Source of the DNA: Flammeovirgaceae bacterium
GTDB taxonomy: Bacteria > Bacteroidota > Bacteroidia > Cytophagales > Cyclobacteriaceae
Direction of reading: 5' to 3'
Assembly (NCBI GenBank): GCA_016709845.1
Contig: JADJMA010000008.1
Coordinates: 146,895-210,894, forward strand
Length of the DNA: 64,000 bases
How positions within the stretch are numbered: position 1 is the first letter of the stretch; every line of letters begins with the position of its first letter. The notes under the pieces were generated by a model, which did not search any database, was not told where the DNA came from, and saw only the letters and a program-made list of their open reading frames with translations. The position numbers and the translations under genes are program-made. Positions 11,005 through 21,035 of the stretch are shown here, one piece after another.

Positions 11005-12123
11005 ATGAAGAAAATAGTTTCTCAACAGGTTCTCTATTACGCTTTAATCTTGGGAGTGGGCTCTATGCTTGGCGGCTGTGGTTTGCTGGGCGGTGGCAAT
11101 AAAGGAGGCAATGCCCAGGGTGAGGTAGTAGGCCAATCGACTCTTGAAAGAAGAGAGGGCTGGTCAATGGTCATTCCTTATGGAATGGTTCCCATTCCTG
11201 CCGGTACCTTCCATATGGGGCAGGCCGATGAAGATCCAGCCTCTACAATGATTAATTTCAATAAGCAAATCACCATTGGTCCGCTGTTCATGGATGAAAC
11301 AGAGATCACCAATGATGAATACCTTCAGTTCACAACTTTCTTTTTAGATCCTAATGGTGCTGAAGGATTAACAAACTTTGACCAAATCGGCCAGCAGGAG
11401 TTTATGGAGAAGTACTATCCTGATACTACGGTATGGATGAAAGATTTTTCTCACCACATGGGAGACCCCTTAGTTGATTATTACTGGCAGCATCCGGGCT
11501 ATCAGGATTATCCGGTTGTTGGGGTGAGTTGGGAAGCAGCAAACTTTTTTGGAAAATGGAGATCCGCATTCCTTAATGAATGGCGTCAGGTAAATGGAGG
11601 TCAGCCTCCCATGCCAGCCTTCCGATTGCCTTCAGAGGCTGAGTGGGAATATGCAGCCCGTGGTGGACGCGACATGGCGAAATACCCTTGGGGTAACCCT
11701 TATATCCGTAACTCTAAAGGTTGCATGTTGGCAAACTTCAAGCCTGGTCGTGGTAACTTCTATGACGATGGCTTTGCCTATACGGCCCCGGTTGGGATTT
11801 ATTTTCCGAATGATTACGGATTAGTGGATATGTCTGGTAACGTGTCTGAGTGGTGTCTTGACGATTTCAATCCGGCATCGGTTCCCACGGTTTGGGATCT
11901 TAACCCACAATACATTGATAAGAATGCTTACGATCGCGAAGGCAAATCGAAAGAAAGATATAATGCAAGAAAGGTGGTGCGTGGCGGATCGTGGAAGGAT
12001 GTGGCCTATTATCTTGAAACAGGAACCAGAACGTATGAGTATAAAGATTCAACGCGGGCTTATATTGGCTTCCGTTGTGCAATGACCAACTTAGGTCGCT
12101 CATCCGGTACAGAATTTCAATAA
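11005..12123 (+). CDS. gldK: T9SS ring lipoprotein GldK (PorK)
   Basis: GldK is an outer-membrane lipoprotein that forms the periplasmic ring of the type IX secretion system together with GldN. A lipoprotein signal precedes the lipobox in SMLGGCGLLGG (Cys about residue 28). The rest is a sulfatase-modifying-factor (FGE-like) fold: IPAGTFHMGQADED, PLFMDETEITNDEYLQF, YPVVGVSWEAANFF, FRLPSEAEWEYAARGG, DMSGNVSEWCLDDFN and VVRGGSWKD. The length of 372 residues is intact. It heads the gldK-L-M-N cluster, all in the same direction with gaps of 57, 43 and 10 bp, ended by the terminator at 15551. Confidence 0.96.
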   Translation: MKKIVSQQVLYYALILGVGSMLGGCGLLGGGNKGGNAQGEVVGQSTLERREGWSMVIPYGMVPIPAGTFHMGQADEDPASTMINFNKQITIGPLFMDETEITNDEYLQFTTFFLDPNGAEGLTNFDQIGQQEFMEKYYPDTTVWMKDFSHHMGDPLVDYYWQHPGYQDYPVVGVSWEAANFFGKWRSAFLNEWRQVNGGQPPMPAFRLPSEAEWEYAARGGRDMAKYPWGNPYIRNSKGCMLANFKPGRGNFYDDGFAYTAPVGIYFPNDYGLVDMSGNVSEWCLDDFNPASVPTVWDLNPQYIDKNAYDREGKSKERYNARKVVRGGSWKDVAYYLETGTRTYEYKDSTRAYIGFRCAMTNLGRSSGTEFQ

Positions 12124-12180
12124 TTAAAAACTCTGGTTATATTTATAAAAAATCGGACTAAAACTTAAATCTTAAGAACC

Positions 12181-13005
12181 ATGGCAAAGAAAAAAGGCGG
12201 ATTTGTCTCGTTATTCTTCACAACCATCATGCCCAAAGTATACGGCATTGGTGCAGCGGTCGTAATTATCGGAGCACTTTTCAAAATCTTACACTTAGAA
12301 GGCGCAAACGCAATGTTGATGATTGGGTTGAGCGTGGAAGCAGCTATCTTCTTCCTGAGTGCTTTTGAACCCCCACATCCTGAAGCGGATTGGTCTAAAG
12401 TATATCCTGAATTGGCTGAAGATTATGAAGGACCGGTAAATCCTACTGCAACCCGCATCAGCAATCGTCCTGCTGGTGGAGACTCGCCACTGCTTAAGAT
12501 TGATGAAATGTTGAAGACTGCTAAAGTAGATCAAAACCTATTGGATAACTTAGGTAAAGGACTTACCAATTTAGCAACCTCAGCATCTCAGATGAGTAAC
12601 CTTTCTAATGCTGCTGTAGCTACCAACGATTATGCTAAGAATGTTCAATCAGCATCATCAGCCCTTGCTGAAATGAATAAATCTTATGGCTCGGCCATGA
12701 AAGCAGTTTCTGCTATGGCGGATGCTTCAAAGGACACAGGTGAATATCATGCGCAAGTGAAAAAGGTTACTACAAACCTGGCTTCCTTAAATGCTGTTTA
12801 TGAAATGGAGTTGAAGGATGCTGATTCGCATGTGAAGAACATGAATAAATTTTATGAGAGTCTTACAGGTGCTATGCAAGGGCTTTCTAAAGTGGGAGAA
12901 AACACAACCAAGTTTACTTCAGAGTTGGGTAGCTTAACAGCTAATGTAACCGCTTTGAATAAAGTATATGGTGGCATGTTAACGGCCATGAAAGGGAGCA
13001 ACTAG
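12181..13005 (+). CDS. gldL: T9SS/gliding motor protein GldL (PorL)
   Basis: GldL is the inner-membrane partner of GldM in the proton-driven motor of the type IX secretion system. Two membrane helices lie close together (about residues 15-35 and 38-60, GIGAAVVIIGALFKILHL and MLMIGLSVEAAIFFLSAF), joined by the short HLEGAN turn. The glutamate in the second helix (VEAAIF) matches the residue thought to take part in proton coupling. The remaining 200 residues are a soluble helical region with repeated NL/LNAVYEMEL and LNKVYGGML phrases, as in other GldL proteins. The length of 274 residues is intact and it lies between gldK and gldM. Confidence 0.95.
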   Translation: MAKKKGGFVSLFFTTIMPKVYGIGAAVVIIGALFKILHLEGANAMLMIGLSVEAAIFFLSAFEPPHPEADWSKVYPELAEDYEGPVNPTATRISNRPAGGDSPLLKIDEMLKTAKVDQNLLDNLGKGLTNLATSASQMSNLSNAAVATNDYAKNVQSASSALAEMNKSYGSAMKAVSAMADASKDTGEYHAQVKKVTTNLASLNAVYEMELKDADSHVKNMNKFYESLTGAMQGLSKVGENTTKFTSELGSLTANVTALNKVYGGMLTAMKGSN

Positions 13006-13048
13006 GTAATTGGTTTTATTAATAATTTTTAACCTAAAATAAAAAACC

Positions 13049-14625
13049 ATGGCAGGCGGTAAGGAAACACCCAGGCAAAAGATGATTGGTATGATGTACC
13101 TGGTGCTCACTGCGCTACTGGCGCTTAACGTAAGCAACGCGGTACTGGAAAAATTTGCAATCATTGACGATACACTTGTTAAGATGATCGTAGAGGATAA
13201 CAAAACCAATGAAAGGAAATTGGCAGGAATTCTTGGATCTTCAAGTCAGGACGAAAAAGTCTTGGCTGCAAAAAAGAAGGCTGAAGAGGTACGGAAATTA
13301 ACAAAAGAGACTGTTGCTTATCTGGATGAGCTAAAGGCAAAAATGAGAAAAGAGCCAGATGGCACCGCCATCGAAGGGGAAGAATTAGTTACTAATACGA
13401 ACCGGGCAGAGGAGTTAATGCTGGACAGTCAAAAGCCAGAAGAAGGAATCGCATTTGAAAAGCAAATTACTGGCTTTGTTAATGAACTCAATAAAATAAT
13501 GGGGTTAAAAACTCCATTTGTAAAATTGACCCGAAAGGCTGAAGATTTTGAGGAGTTTAAAAACAATACCAATCAATTAGATAAAACATTCCTTCAATTT
13601 ACTTTTGAAGGAACACCCACCATGGCGGCTATTGCTACCGTAAGTCAAATGCAGACCAAGGTTATGGAATATGAAGCTGTGGCTTTGGATTCACTCTTCG
13701 CTGTTGCTGAAGGGGTTCAGATCAAGTTCGATAATGTTGTACCTATGGTGCGAGCTGAGTCGAATACACTGGTTGCAGGTCAGGAGTATAACGCTGATTT
13801 ATTTATCGCGGCCGCTTCGTATGTTCCGGCAGAGATGTTTTTCAATGACAAACCTTTAGTTGTTGCAAAGATGCTGTTACCGGCATCAATATGGGAAAAA
13901 TTAAATTTAGAACGTCTGGAGGAGCTTATGATAAGAATGGACTTGCTGATGCATCATACCATGTAAAAATTAATATAAAAGGTAAGCCATACGAAGAAGT
14001 AGTGCGCTACAAAGTGGCAAAGCCAGTGGCAAAGTTCGAATCGGAAAGCGCGAGTACCTTGTATTTAGAGTGTGGAAATGAAATGACCGTGAGTGTTCAG
14101 GGTTTAGCTGAGTCATCGGGTATTTCGCTAAGTGTTTCCGGAGATCAAGGTAAAGTTATACAACAGGGTCCAGGTAAGTTTGTCTTAATACCTAGCCGAC
14201 CACAAATGGATGTTCGGGTATCGGTTAATGGGTCACAAATCGAGGTTAAGCAATTTAAGGCCAAGCCGGTTCCTAGCCCGGTTGCTAAGTTGCAAGTAGG
14301 TAATGGCGAATATGATGTAAAAAGGGGTATCCCTCCAGGAACTTCTATTGTACGCTTAATCCCTGATATTTCGGACGATACATTTAAACGCCAGAATGCA
14401 AAAGATGCAGCTTACCGCGTGACACAGATGACACTTCAAATTACAGGCAAGACGCCTATTACGTTAAGTTCTGGAACCATAGAATTGAATAAGTATGGAT
14501 TAAGACCTGGCGATAGTTTTTCAGTTTTCAATGTACAGGTTGTGCGCTCTACCTGGGATCCAGGAGATGCGGATAACAAGCCTGTTAATGCTAAGTTAGA
14601 CGGCTCGTTTATTATGGGTAAATAA
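13049..14625 (+). CDS. gldM: T9SS/gliding motor protein GldM (PorM), one frameshift
   Basis: GldM spans the periplasm from the GldL motor to the GldK/GldN ring. The N-terminus MAGGKETPRQKMIGMMYLVLT contains the conserved single membrane helix (YLVLTALLALNVS) that binds GldL. A long periplasmic part of four beta-rich domains follows. The frame changes around 13880: the text after AEMFFNDKPLVV... continues in another frame as KIKFRTSGGAYDKNGLADASYHV, a family sequence, and runs to 14625. The reconstructed length is about 525 codons, normal for GldM. Since gldM is required for T9SS function and its neighbours are intact, a sequencing error is more likely than gene loss. Confidence 0.94.
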
Positions 14626-14635
14626 TAAAACAAAA

Positions 14636-15531
14636 ATGAAATTAGTAAGTATAGCTCTTCTGTCTTTTGGTTTGGTTGGTGTTGCGGTAGCTCAACAGGA
14701 TACGGTATATAATCCGAATTCAACGGAGCGGATTCCTTATTATGAGCAACTCTATCGCTTTAGAGTGGAAAGAATTGTTGATTTGAAGGAGAAGCAAAAT
14801 GCTGGATTTAAATCAGCTCAATCCGATTTAGCAGCATTCTTGCTCAAGAGTATCCAGAATGGAACGCTGACAGCTTATGACGACTCTGTTAAAAACGTTA
14901 AAACCGCGGCCGAGATTCTTGTGAGTAACCAGGCAATTGTTGAGCCTGCCTATGATGCAAAGAAATCATATTTCTCAAGCGAAACGGCTAGCTACAATGG
15001 GAAAAACTATCAGTCTACCCGTAATGACAATAAGGGTAATCTCCCACAGATAATCAATGGTGGGAGCTAGCGGCTAGCCAAACAGAATACTTTACTAAAG
15101 ATCAAATAGTAGCTATTACCATAATTGAAGATGTAATTTTCGACAAGCGGAGATCTCGTTTGTATTACGATATTCAATCTATTGGATTACAAGCTCAGAA
15201 GTCTGGCTCAACGGACATCAACCCAATTGCTTTCGTTCAGTACAAGGAGTTTTACAATTTGGTAGAGAAAACATCTCATAGTAAAGATTGGAAAGAACGT
15301 GAGAAAGTGCTTTGGAGAAATCGTTATAACCCGGCTGAAAACAGAACGTTCACCGATGCTTTTAAATTAAGATTATTCCATGGTGTAATCGAAAAAGTTG
15401 AAAATCCGGATGACCGTAGTATTCGTCAGATTTACGAATCGAATGGTCGTAGTTACGGAGAATCTGTATTTGCCCGTTGGGAAGAGGAGATGCGAATGAT
15501 GGAGAAGGAGCATAATCTTTGGGAGTATTAA
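14636..15531 (+). CDS. gldN: T9SS/gliding protein GldN (PorN), one frameshift
   Basis: GldN is the periplasmic partner of GldK in the T9SS ring. ATG 14636 is followed by a signal peptide ending GVAVAQQD. The conserved region then starts with RIPYYEQLYRFRVERIVDLKEKQN and ends, after a frame change near 15060, with AASQTEYFTKDQIVAITIIEDV, NPAENRTFTDAFKLRLFHG and SYGESVFARWEEEMRMMEKEH. The break lies in GGTGGGAGC; reading across it gives about 298 codons, the usual size. It is the last gene before the terminator at 15551. Confidence 0.93.
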
Positions 15532-15550
15532 TAGAGTATAAAATTTTTTA

Positions 15551-15576
15551 AGAGCCCCGAATAGGGGCTTTTTTAT
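15551..15576 (+). terminator. Rho-independent terminator after gldN
   Basis: The stem AGCCCC / GGGGCT with a short GAATA loop is followed directly by a run of T residues. It lies 20 bp after the gldN stop and separates the T9SS operon from the GNAT gene. Confidence 0.88.
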
Positions 15577-15592
15577 TGTTCAACCAGCGTAA

Positions 15593-16063
15593 ATGATTAG
15601 AGAAGGAAAATGGGAAGACCTCCCAAGAGTTTTGGAGCTTATCAAGGAGTTAGCAGAGTATGAACACGCTCCAGATGAGGTTACCAACACCGTGGCGATG
15701 ATGGAAAAAGATGGCTTTGGGCCTATTCCTGCCTACGGTTTTTTAGTGGCTGAAGCGGACGATACAATTGTTGGTCTAGCCCTATATTATTACCGATACT
15801 CTACCTGGAAGGGGAAGCGGCTTTATCTTGAAGATATTATTGTAACAGAGGCTTTTCGGGGTAAGGGTATTGGTAAGCAATTATTTGAAATTGTTTTGAA
15901 GAAAACATTGTCAGATAAGTGTACGGGAATGATGTGGCAGGTGTTGGATTGGAATAAGCCAGCGATTGACTTTTATAAAAAATATCAGACTAATCTCGAT
16001 TCCGAATGGATTAACTGTAATCTTGAGTCAAGCAAGATTAAGGAAATTCTGAATTTGAAGTAG
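15593..16063 (+). CDS. GNAT-family N-acetyltransferase (diamine acetyltransferase-like)
   Basis: This small cytoplasmic enzyme transfers acetyl from acetyl-CoA to an amine. The GNAT fold is clear: MIREGKWEDLPRVLELIKEL at the N-terminus, the beta strand LYLEDIIVTEAFRGKGIG with the Q/RxxGxG/A acetyl-CoA loop (residues about 85-98), and the C-terminal WQVLDWNKPAIDFYKKY. The W-N-x-x-A-I-x-F-Y pattern and the length of 156 residues resemble spermidine/spermine or thialysine acetyltransferases of the SAT family, so a polyamine or diamine substrate is likely but not proven. The gene stands alone between the terminator at 15551 and a convergent gene. Confidence 0.88.
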   Translation: MIREGKWEDLPRVLELIKELAEYEHAPDEVTNTVAMMEKDGFGPIPAYGFLVAEADDTIVGLALYYYRYSTWKGKRLYLEDIIVTEAFRGKGIGKQLFEIVLKKTLSDKCTGMMWQVLDWNKPAIDFYKKYQTNLDSEWINCNLESSKIKEILNLK

Positions 16064-16082
16064 CAGTCGCAACTTCCTCGAC

Positions 16083-16385
16083 TTAAATTTCGTCAAGTAG
16101 TGTATTGAAGGCAACATGTTGATCCTTAAACCGAGCCCGGTGCACTTCTACTAAAGCCGGGGCAAATTCATTTAGATACCGTAACACTTCTTCTATGCTG
16201 CTTGAGAAGCACTGTATACTGTACGAGACGGAGGTTTCGTCATCGTGAGTTAATACCTTATACATTTTGTAATCAGAAAACATACCGGTTTTAAGAACTT
16301 CAGGAAGATAATTTTCCTTCATCCAGGCGATCCATTCTTCTTCTATGCCTTTATCAATTCCGAATGTAATATTGTAGAGCAGCAT
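16083..16385 (-). CDS. DUF4286 family protein
   Basis: This 100-residue cytoplasmic protein starts MLLYNITFGIDKGIEEEWIAW and has the pattern of DUF4286, a small Bacteroidota family with a ferredoxin-like (dimeric alpha/beta-barrel) appearance: YNITF, WMKENYLPEVLKTGMFSDYKM, then SYSIQCFSSSIEEVLRYL. There is no signal or membrane segment. The function is not known. It follows the saccharopine-dehydrogenase-like gene on the same strand after 10 bp, so the two are probably co-transcribed. Confidence 0.85.
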   Translation of the reverse strand: MLLYNITFGIDKGIEEEWIAWMKENYLPEVLKTGMFSDYKMYKVLTHDDETSVSYSIQCFSSSIEEVLRYLNEFAPALVEVHRARFKDQHVAFNTLLDEI

Positions 16386-16395
16386 AACAATTAGG

Positions 16396-17609
16396 TTATT
16401 TGCCTGAGACGTAGTCCTGCAAGTACTTGAATTCTTTGGTTAACTCTCCATCCACACAGACAGTGCCTCGTTTTATAATCCCACCCGTGTCTTTTGTTAG
16501 TAATGGCTTCAAAATCCGATCAATTAAATCTCTGCCGAATTCTTCTGAAGCGCTTCGGGGTAATTCGCAAGGGAGATTATCGACTGCCATGGTGGTAATA
16601 TAATTTTCATGACTAAATGGAGGTGATATTTCATCCGCTATCGGATTATAATCATAGACAGGATCTGTAATCGTGCTTGACCGTTTGGTGCTAGGTATAG
16701 ACCCATTGATGTCGCAAGTGATATCGGCTATAACTTTTAATTTAAATTGAGGGTTAAGCATGTCTTCGCGGGTAAATAAAACGGGCGCAGCTGGTTCCAG
16801 TAAGCTCCCCTAATAATAGTTGGGCCACCTGAGTATAGCGCGTAAAGGATGAAGAATATTTTTTAGGATGTTGATGAAATTCTTCTCTATTAAAATGGCC
16901 GCCATTTTTACTTTCGTGGTAATCGGCACTGCTTAATTGTGTATAAACCGGCTCATCATATATTTTGTTTAAAAAATCAATTGCACTCACCTTACGTATA
17001 CCAGCTGTATCCAGCGTTTCCATAGCACCTTTTCCTACCCGCCCGGCTCCTGTTAAAATGATCTTTATAGGCGGTAAGTTTACTTTTCGCAGTTCGAGTT
17101 TTAGGTCGTTTATATCAAAGCAATCATAAGCTCTTCGTAAAGTAAAGAGATTGTAACGTTTCCCATAGGTTAGCAAGCCATTGTAAGCCCCTACAATCCC
17201 CGCGTATCTTCCAAAAGCAACAAGGCGATTTCCCTGCGTGTCCTTTAGCCCTTCATAATCAATCAGGCGAATATTCTTTTCAAGAATAGTTCGAAGTAAT
17301 TTTCTATTGTAAGGTTGTTTTTTTGATTGTGTGGGAAAAGAATAAATAAGTCTTATTAGGGATAAGATGGTCCATTGGCACTTCTTTTATGCCCATTAAA
17401 ATATCGCAATCGCTAATATCTTTTACTATTTCAATGTCAAGTGCCCGATACTCATCATCAGAAAAGCATCTGGTCGCGCTTTCCTGGCATACAACATTGA
17501 TATTTGGGAAGCGCTGCTTGATTTCTTCTACCTGAGCAGGACTAAAGGGAACACGTTTATCTGGTGGCACTTTACCTTCGCGAATTAATCCTAGTTTAAG
17601 AGTATGCAT
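16396..17609 (-). CDS. Saccharopine/alanine dehydrogenase-like NAD(P)-dependent oxidoreductase, two frameshifts
   Basis: The N-terminus KLGLIREGKVPPDKRVPFSP is the AlaDh/PNT-type substrate domain; the phrase DKRVPFSPAQ and the later SHTIKKQPYNRKLL, IRLIDYEGL and FGRYAGIVGAYNG match the LYS1-like saccharopine dehydrogenase branch. The Rossmann motif is ILTGAGRVGKGAME. The frame breaks near 17315, in the A7 run of CAAAAAAAC, and near 16815; reading across both gives about 405 codons. The C-terminal part has VIADITCDINGSIPST, typical of the branch. In bacteria that use the diaminopimelate route such proteins may have another substrate, so I give only the family. It is likely co-transcribed with DUF4286. 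Confidence 0.85.
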
Positions 17610-17693
17610 ATAACCTGGTCTTTAAGTCTCGAAGATAACGAGGTTTTACCTTTTATCGAACAACTTTTCAATGGAGTGTTTTAACTTTGGGAA

Positions 17694-18275
17694 ATGACGG
17701 AGTATGCATGGTTAATACTTGCCTGGGGTGTATATTTTTTGACACATAGCATTTTAGCGTCTAATCCTGTAAAGAGTTTCTTTAGAGAACTACTTGGAAA
17801 GAGCTTCCGCTTATACAGAATACTTTACTCTATACTTGCTACGGTCGGTTTATTGGCATTGCTATTATTTAATGCCACACTACCAAATGATTTTCTTTTA
17901 CAATCGGTTGGTATAATTCGATACTCAAGCTTAATGTTGGCAACCTTCGGGGTGATTATAATGAGCCAAACATTTAAAGAATATAGTGCTATGGCCTTTC
18001 TGGGATTGACCGCAGAGTCTAAAAAATTCATCCGATCCGGTATTCTAACTAAAGTACGCCACCCCCTCTATAGCGGAACAATACTTATTGTTGTAGGATT
18101 TTTCCTTTTTACGCCAACTCTGGCAACGCTACTATCCGTACTTTGTATTTTGATTTATTTACCGATTGGCATTTATCTTGAAGAGAAAAAACTGCTTCTG
18201 GAGTTCGGAGATTTATATGCCCAATATCAAAAGGAAGTACCTGCTCTTTTTCCTGACTTTCGAAAAATATTTTAG
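17694..18275 (+). CDS. ICMT/PEMT-like integral membrane methyltransferase family protein
   Basis: The product has 193 residues and about five membrane helices. The C-terminal half carries the isoprenylcysteine-methyltransferase-like pattern: VRHPLYSGTILIVVGF (residues about 122-137) followed by IYLEEKKLLLEFGDLYAQYQKEVPALFP, which includes the conserved E-x-x-L-x-x-x-F-G-x-x-Y-x-x-Y signature. This motif occurs in membrane methyltransferases that modify lipids or prenylated substrates; the real substrate here is unknown. The start ATG 17694 lies only five bases after a TAACTTTG box. It overlaps the end of the convergent AIM24 gene by four bases. Confidence 0.8.
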   Translation: MTEYAWLILAWGVYFLTHSILASNPVKSFFRELLGKSFRLYRILYSILATVGLLALLLFNATLPNDFLLQSVGIIRYSSLMLATFGVIIMSQTFKEYSAMAFLGLTAESKKFIRSGILTKVRHPLYSGTILIVVGFFLFTPTLATLLSVLCILIYLPIGIYLEEKKLLLEFGDLYAQYQKEVPALFPDFRKIF

Positions 18276-19051
18276 CTATCAAGAAGGCCTCCGAGTAAGG
18301 AACTGGATTCTTTTCGTGAGTTTCTTCCATAAGGCGCCAGAGCTTGAACTAATTTACGAATAGGCATGGATTGTAGCCACACTTTACCACTACCTTTGAG
18401 GGTAGCAAGAAAAATGCCCTCACCACCAAAAACCATAGACTTTAAACTCCCCGAAGTTTCAACATCAAAATCAATATTCGATTCGAAGGCCACTACGCAA
18501 CCTGTATCTACTCGAAGTGTTTCATTTTTAAGCGTTCGCTCGATTACCGTGCCCCCGGCATGTACAAAAGCCTTTCCATCACCATGTAACTTTTGAAGTA
18601 TAAATCCTTCGCCACCCACCAAGCCACTGCCAATTTTACGGTTGAATACGATGGATAACTTGGTGCCGTATGCAGCACATAAAAAGCCATCTTTTTGAAC
18701 AATCAATTCATGATTGGGACTGGTGGCCAGATTCACAGGAATGATTGTGCCCGGATAAGGGGCCGAGAAACCCACTTTGTATTTTCTATTGCCTCGATTA
18801 GTGAAGTGTGTCATGAAAAGAGATTCTCCCGTTAGCAGTCGGCTTCCAGCCGAAAGCAATTTGTCAAACATGCCTTGACTCGGATTGGATCCATCACCCA
18901 TTTTTGTTTCAAACTGAATTCCCTCCTCCATAAAGAGCATCGCGCCAGCCTCAGCGATTACAGTTTCCATAGGGTCTAATTCGACCTCTACAATTTGAAT
19001 GCTTTCACCTTTAATTTGGTAATCGATAACGTGCGAATTGGCCATACTCAA
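18272..19051 (-). CDS. TIGR00266 / AIM24-domain protein
   Basis: The protein has the repeated beta-rich AIM24 (DUF124) pattern: ESIQIVEVELDPMETVIAEAGAM, GRNSRK-type C-terminus, and the glycine-rich segments GSRLLTGESLFMTHF, GFILQKLHGDGKAFVHAGGT and VFGGEGIFLATLKGSGKVWLQSMP. The length of 259 residues is normal and the gene is intact. An alternative start is the ATG two codons later (MANSHVIDYQ). The family is widespread, is thought to form homotrimers, and has no proven biochemical role in bacteria. It stands alone, downstream of a 98-bp gap from the small lysine-rich gene. Confidence 0.9.
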   Translation of the reverse strand: MSMANSHVIDYQIKGESIQIVEVELDPMETVIAEAGAMLFMEEGIQFETKMGDGSNPSQGMFDKLLSAGSRLLTGESLFMTHFTNRGNRKYKVGFSAPYPGTIIPVNLATSPNHELIVQKDGFLCAAYGTKLSIVFNRKIGSGLVGGEGFILQKLHGDGKAFVHAGGTVIERTLKNETLRVDTGCVVAFESNIDFDVETSGSLKSMVFGGEGIFLATLKGSGKVWLQSMPIRKLVQALAPYGRNSRKESSSLLGGLLDS

Positions 19052-19149
19052 TATTATTTTATAAACTTAAAACGAGATTTTCACCTCAAAGTTTTTTTTT
19101 ATCGAACTGAATTTTCCAGAAAAATTATTGTTTGGCTCAACCCCGTTGA

Positions 19150-19389
19150 TTAAGGGTTTAACTTTTTCTTTTTTCTCTTTTCTTTTTTCTCTTTTTTGAT
19201 CTCTTCGTAATCATCGCGCTCTGCCAATTTTTTATCGTCAACGTTCTTATCTAAAAAGTCATTTAACTTTTCGATGGCGAGGTTGGATTTCAGCTCACCA
19301 AATTGATCAATAGAAATTTCGAAACCACTCAAGTCTTTATGTACCCGGGGCTTGCCTTGTTTTTTGCTTGGTTTATCATTCTTCGCCAT
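19150..19389 (-). CDS. Small lysine-rich conserved hypothetical protein
   Basis: The product has 79 residues, is strongly charged and ends in a Lys/Glu tail (about residues 62-79). The middle, HKDLSGFEISIDQFGELKSN followed by IEKLNDFLDKNVDDKKL, looks like a conserved core, and I recognise similar small proteins next to gltX in Cytophagales, without a known function. It starts four bases downstream of the gltX stop, so it is probably translated from the gltX transcript. The A-rich tail region (19153-19205) is prone to frame errors, so the exact C-terminus is uncertain. Confidence 0.7.
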   Translation of the reverse strand: MAKNDKPSKKQGKPRVHKDLSGFEISIDQFGELKSNLAIEKLNDFLDKNVDDKKLAERDDYEEIKKEKKEKRKKKKLNP

Positions 19390-19392
19390 AGA

Positions 19393-20922
19393 TCAAGCTG
19401 TTTTTATAGTATGTAAGGCATGGTTAATACGGGTTGCCACTTCCTCCTTTCCTAAAATTTCTATGGTCACCATCAGGTCGGGGCCTGAGGCATTACCGGT
19501 AATGGCAACACGAAGAGCTTGAAGAATTTTGCCAATTCCTATTCCCAATTGTGTGGTTACACTTTCTAATACGGTCTTTGCCGAATCGGCCGTCAGTAAA
19601 GCGACTTTGCTAATCTCCTGACTATACATCGTCAATACTTTTATAGCATCCTCATTCCATTTTTTAGCGATCACCTGTTCATCATACGAAGTAGGCGCAT
19701 GAAAGAAAAACTTTCCGTGTTGCCAAAAATCTTGTTTAAACGTTACTCGCTCTTTCATGATGGAGCAAATTTTTAATGCTTTTTCCCTTGAGCATATAAT
19801 ATTTTCCGGGCTAAGGGAGTCAAACAAATACACGGTAAGTGCCTCATCGGTTTTTGCCTTTAGGTATTGCTGGTTGAACCACTGGGCTTTTTGGATATCG
19901 AATTTTGCGCCTGCTTTTCCGATTCGCTCAAGCGAAAATGCTTCTGCCAATTCATCCATTGAAAATATTTCCTGCGTAGTGCCAGGATTCCAGCCCAGAA
20001 ATGCCAGAAAATTAATGAGGGCCTCTGGTAAATAGCCAGCTTCGCGAAAGCCTTTTGCTAACTCATTGTTTTTTGGATCAGTCCAGGTTAACGGAAAAAT
20101 TGGAAATCCCATTTGATCTGCATCACGCTTGCTTAGTTTTCCATTGCCATCGGGTTTTAGAAGAAGCGGTAGATGTGCAAACTTCGGCATGTCATTTTCC
20201 CAACCAAAAAACCGATAAAGCAAAACATGCAGAGGCGCAGAGGGCAACCACTCCTCCCCACGAATGACATGCGAAATTTTCATCAAATAATCATCCACTA
20301 CGTTAGCCAGGTGATAGGTGGGCATTCCGTCAGATTTCATGAGCACCTTGTCATCAATCTGAGAAGAATGTACCGTTACCTCACCGCGAATCAAATCATG
20401 TAAGCGAACTTCTTCATCATCGGGTACTTTTAGTCGAACAACATAAGCAACTCCAGTCTCCAGGTTTTTTTTTGTATCGGCATCCGAAAGAGTTAATGAG
20501 TTATTCATAATCATTCGTGTGCCAGCGCTGTATTGTTGATTCGATGAGCCGGCTGTCTTTAAGCGATTGCGCATTGCTTCCAGTTCTTCTTCCGTATCAA
20601 AAGCATAGTAGGCATGTCCACTATCCAGTAGTTTTTGAGCATGCTGATTGTAGATCGATTTTCTTTCTGATTGTCGATACGGAGCATGGGGGCCACCCAC
20701 GGTAACACCTTCATCTATTTTGATTCCGACCCAAGCGAGCGATTGCGTGATATACTCTTCCGGGCCAGGCACATGCCGCGTTTGATCGGTATCTTCAATT
20801 CGCAAGATCATTGTACCTTTGAGCTGTTTTGCCAATAGATAATTATACAGGGCTGTGCGCACACCACCAATGTGCAAAGCACCGGTTGGACTAGGAGCAA
20901 AACGGACGCGAACTTCTTTCAT
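19393..20922 (-). CDS. gltX: Glutamate--tRNA ligase
   Basis: GltX charges tRNA-Glu with glutamate. The class I signature is complete: RFAPSPTGALHIGGVRTALYN holds the HIGH-type motif, and the KMSKS-type loop is KLSKRDAD (about residue 256-263). Other conserved parts are ILRIEDTDQTRHV, HVIRGEEWLPSAPLHVLLY and the C-terminal anticodon-binding helices with SPENIICSREKALKICSIM. The length of 509 residues is standard for a bacterial discriminating or non-discriminating enzyme; I cannot tell which. The gene is intact, one of the few long ones here without a frameshift. Confidence 0.97.
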   Translation of the reverse strand: MKEVRVRFAPSPTGALHIGGVRTALYNYLLAKQLKGTMILRIEDTDQTRHVPGPEEYITQSLAWVGIKIDEGVTVGGPHAPYRQSERKSIYNQHAQKLLDSGHAYYAFDTEEELEAMRNRLKTAGSSNQQYSAGTRMIMNNSLTLSDADTKKNLETGVAYVVRLKVPDDEEVRLHDLIRGEVTVHSSQIDDKVLMKSDGMPTYHLANVVDDYLMKISHVIRGEEWLPSAPLHVLLYRFFGWENDMPKFAHLPLLLKPDGNGKLSKRDADQMGFPIFPLTWTDPKNNELAKGFREAGYLPEALINFLAFLGWNPGTTQEIFSMDELAEAFSLERIGKAGAKFDIQKAQWFNQQYLKAKTDEALTVYLFDSLSPENIICSREKALKICSIMKERVTFKQDFWQHGKFFFHAPTSYDEQVIAKKWNEDAIKVLTMYSQEISKVALLTADSAKTVLESVTTQLGIGIGKILQALRVAITGNASGPDLMVTIEILGKEEVATRINHALHTIKTA

Positions 20923-21035
20923 TTTAAATAGTAAAACAGGAGATCAAAGGTATGAAATTCAAAGCTAGTCCTTAACCCACCGGGGTTTTGAACTAAATAG
21001 CTTTAACTTAAAGAAGTGTAAGAAATATTAGCTTG

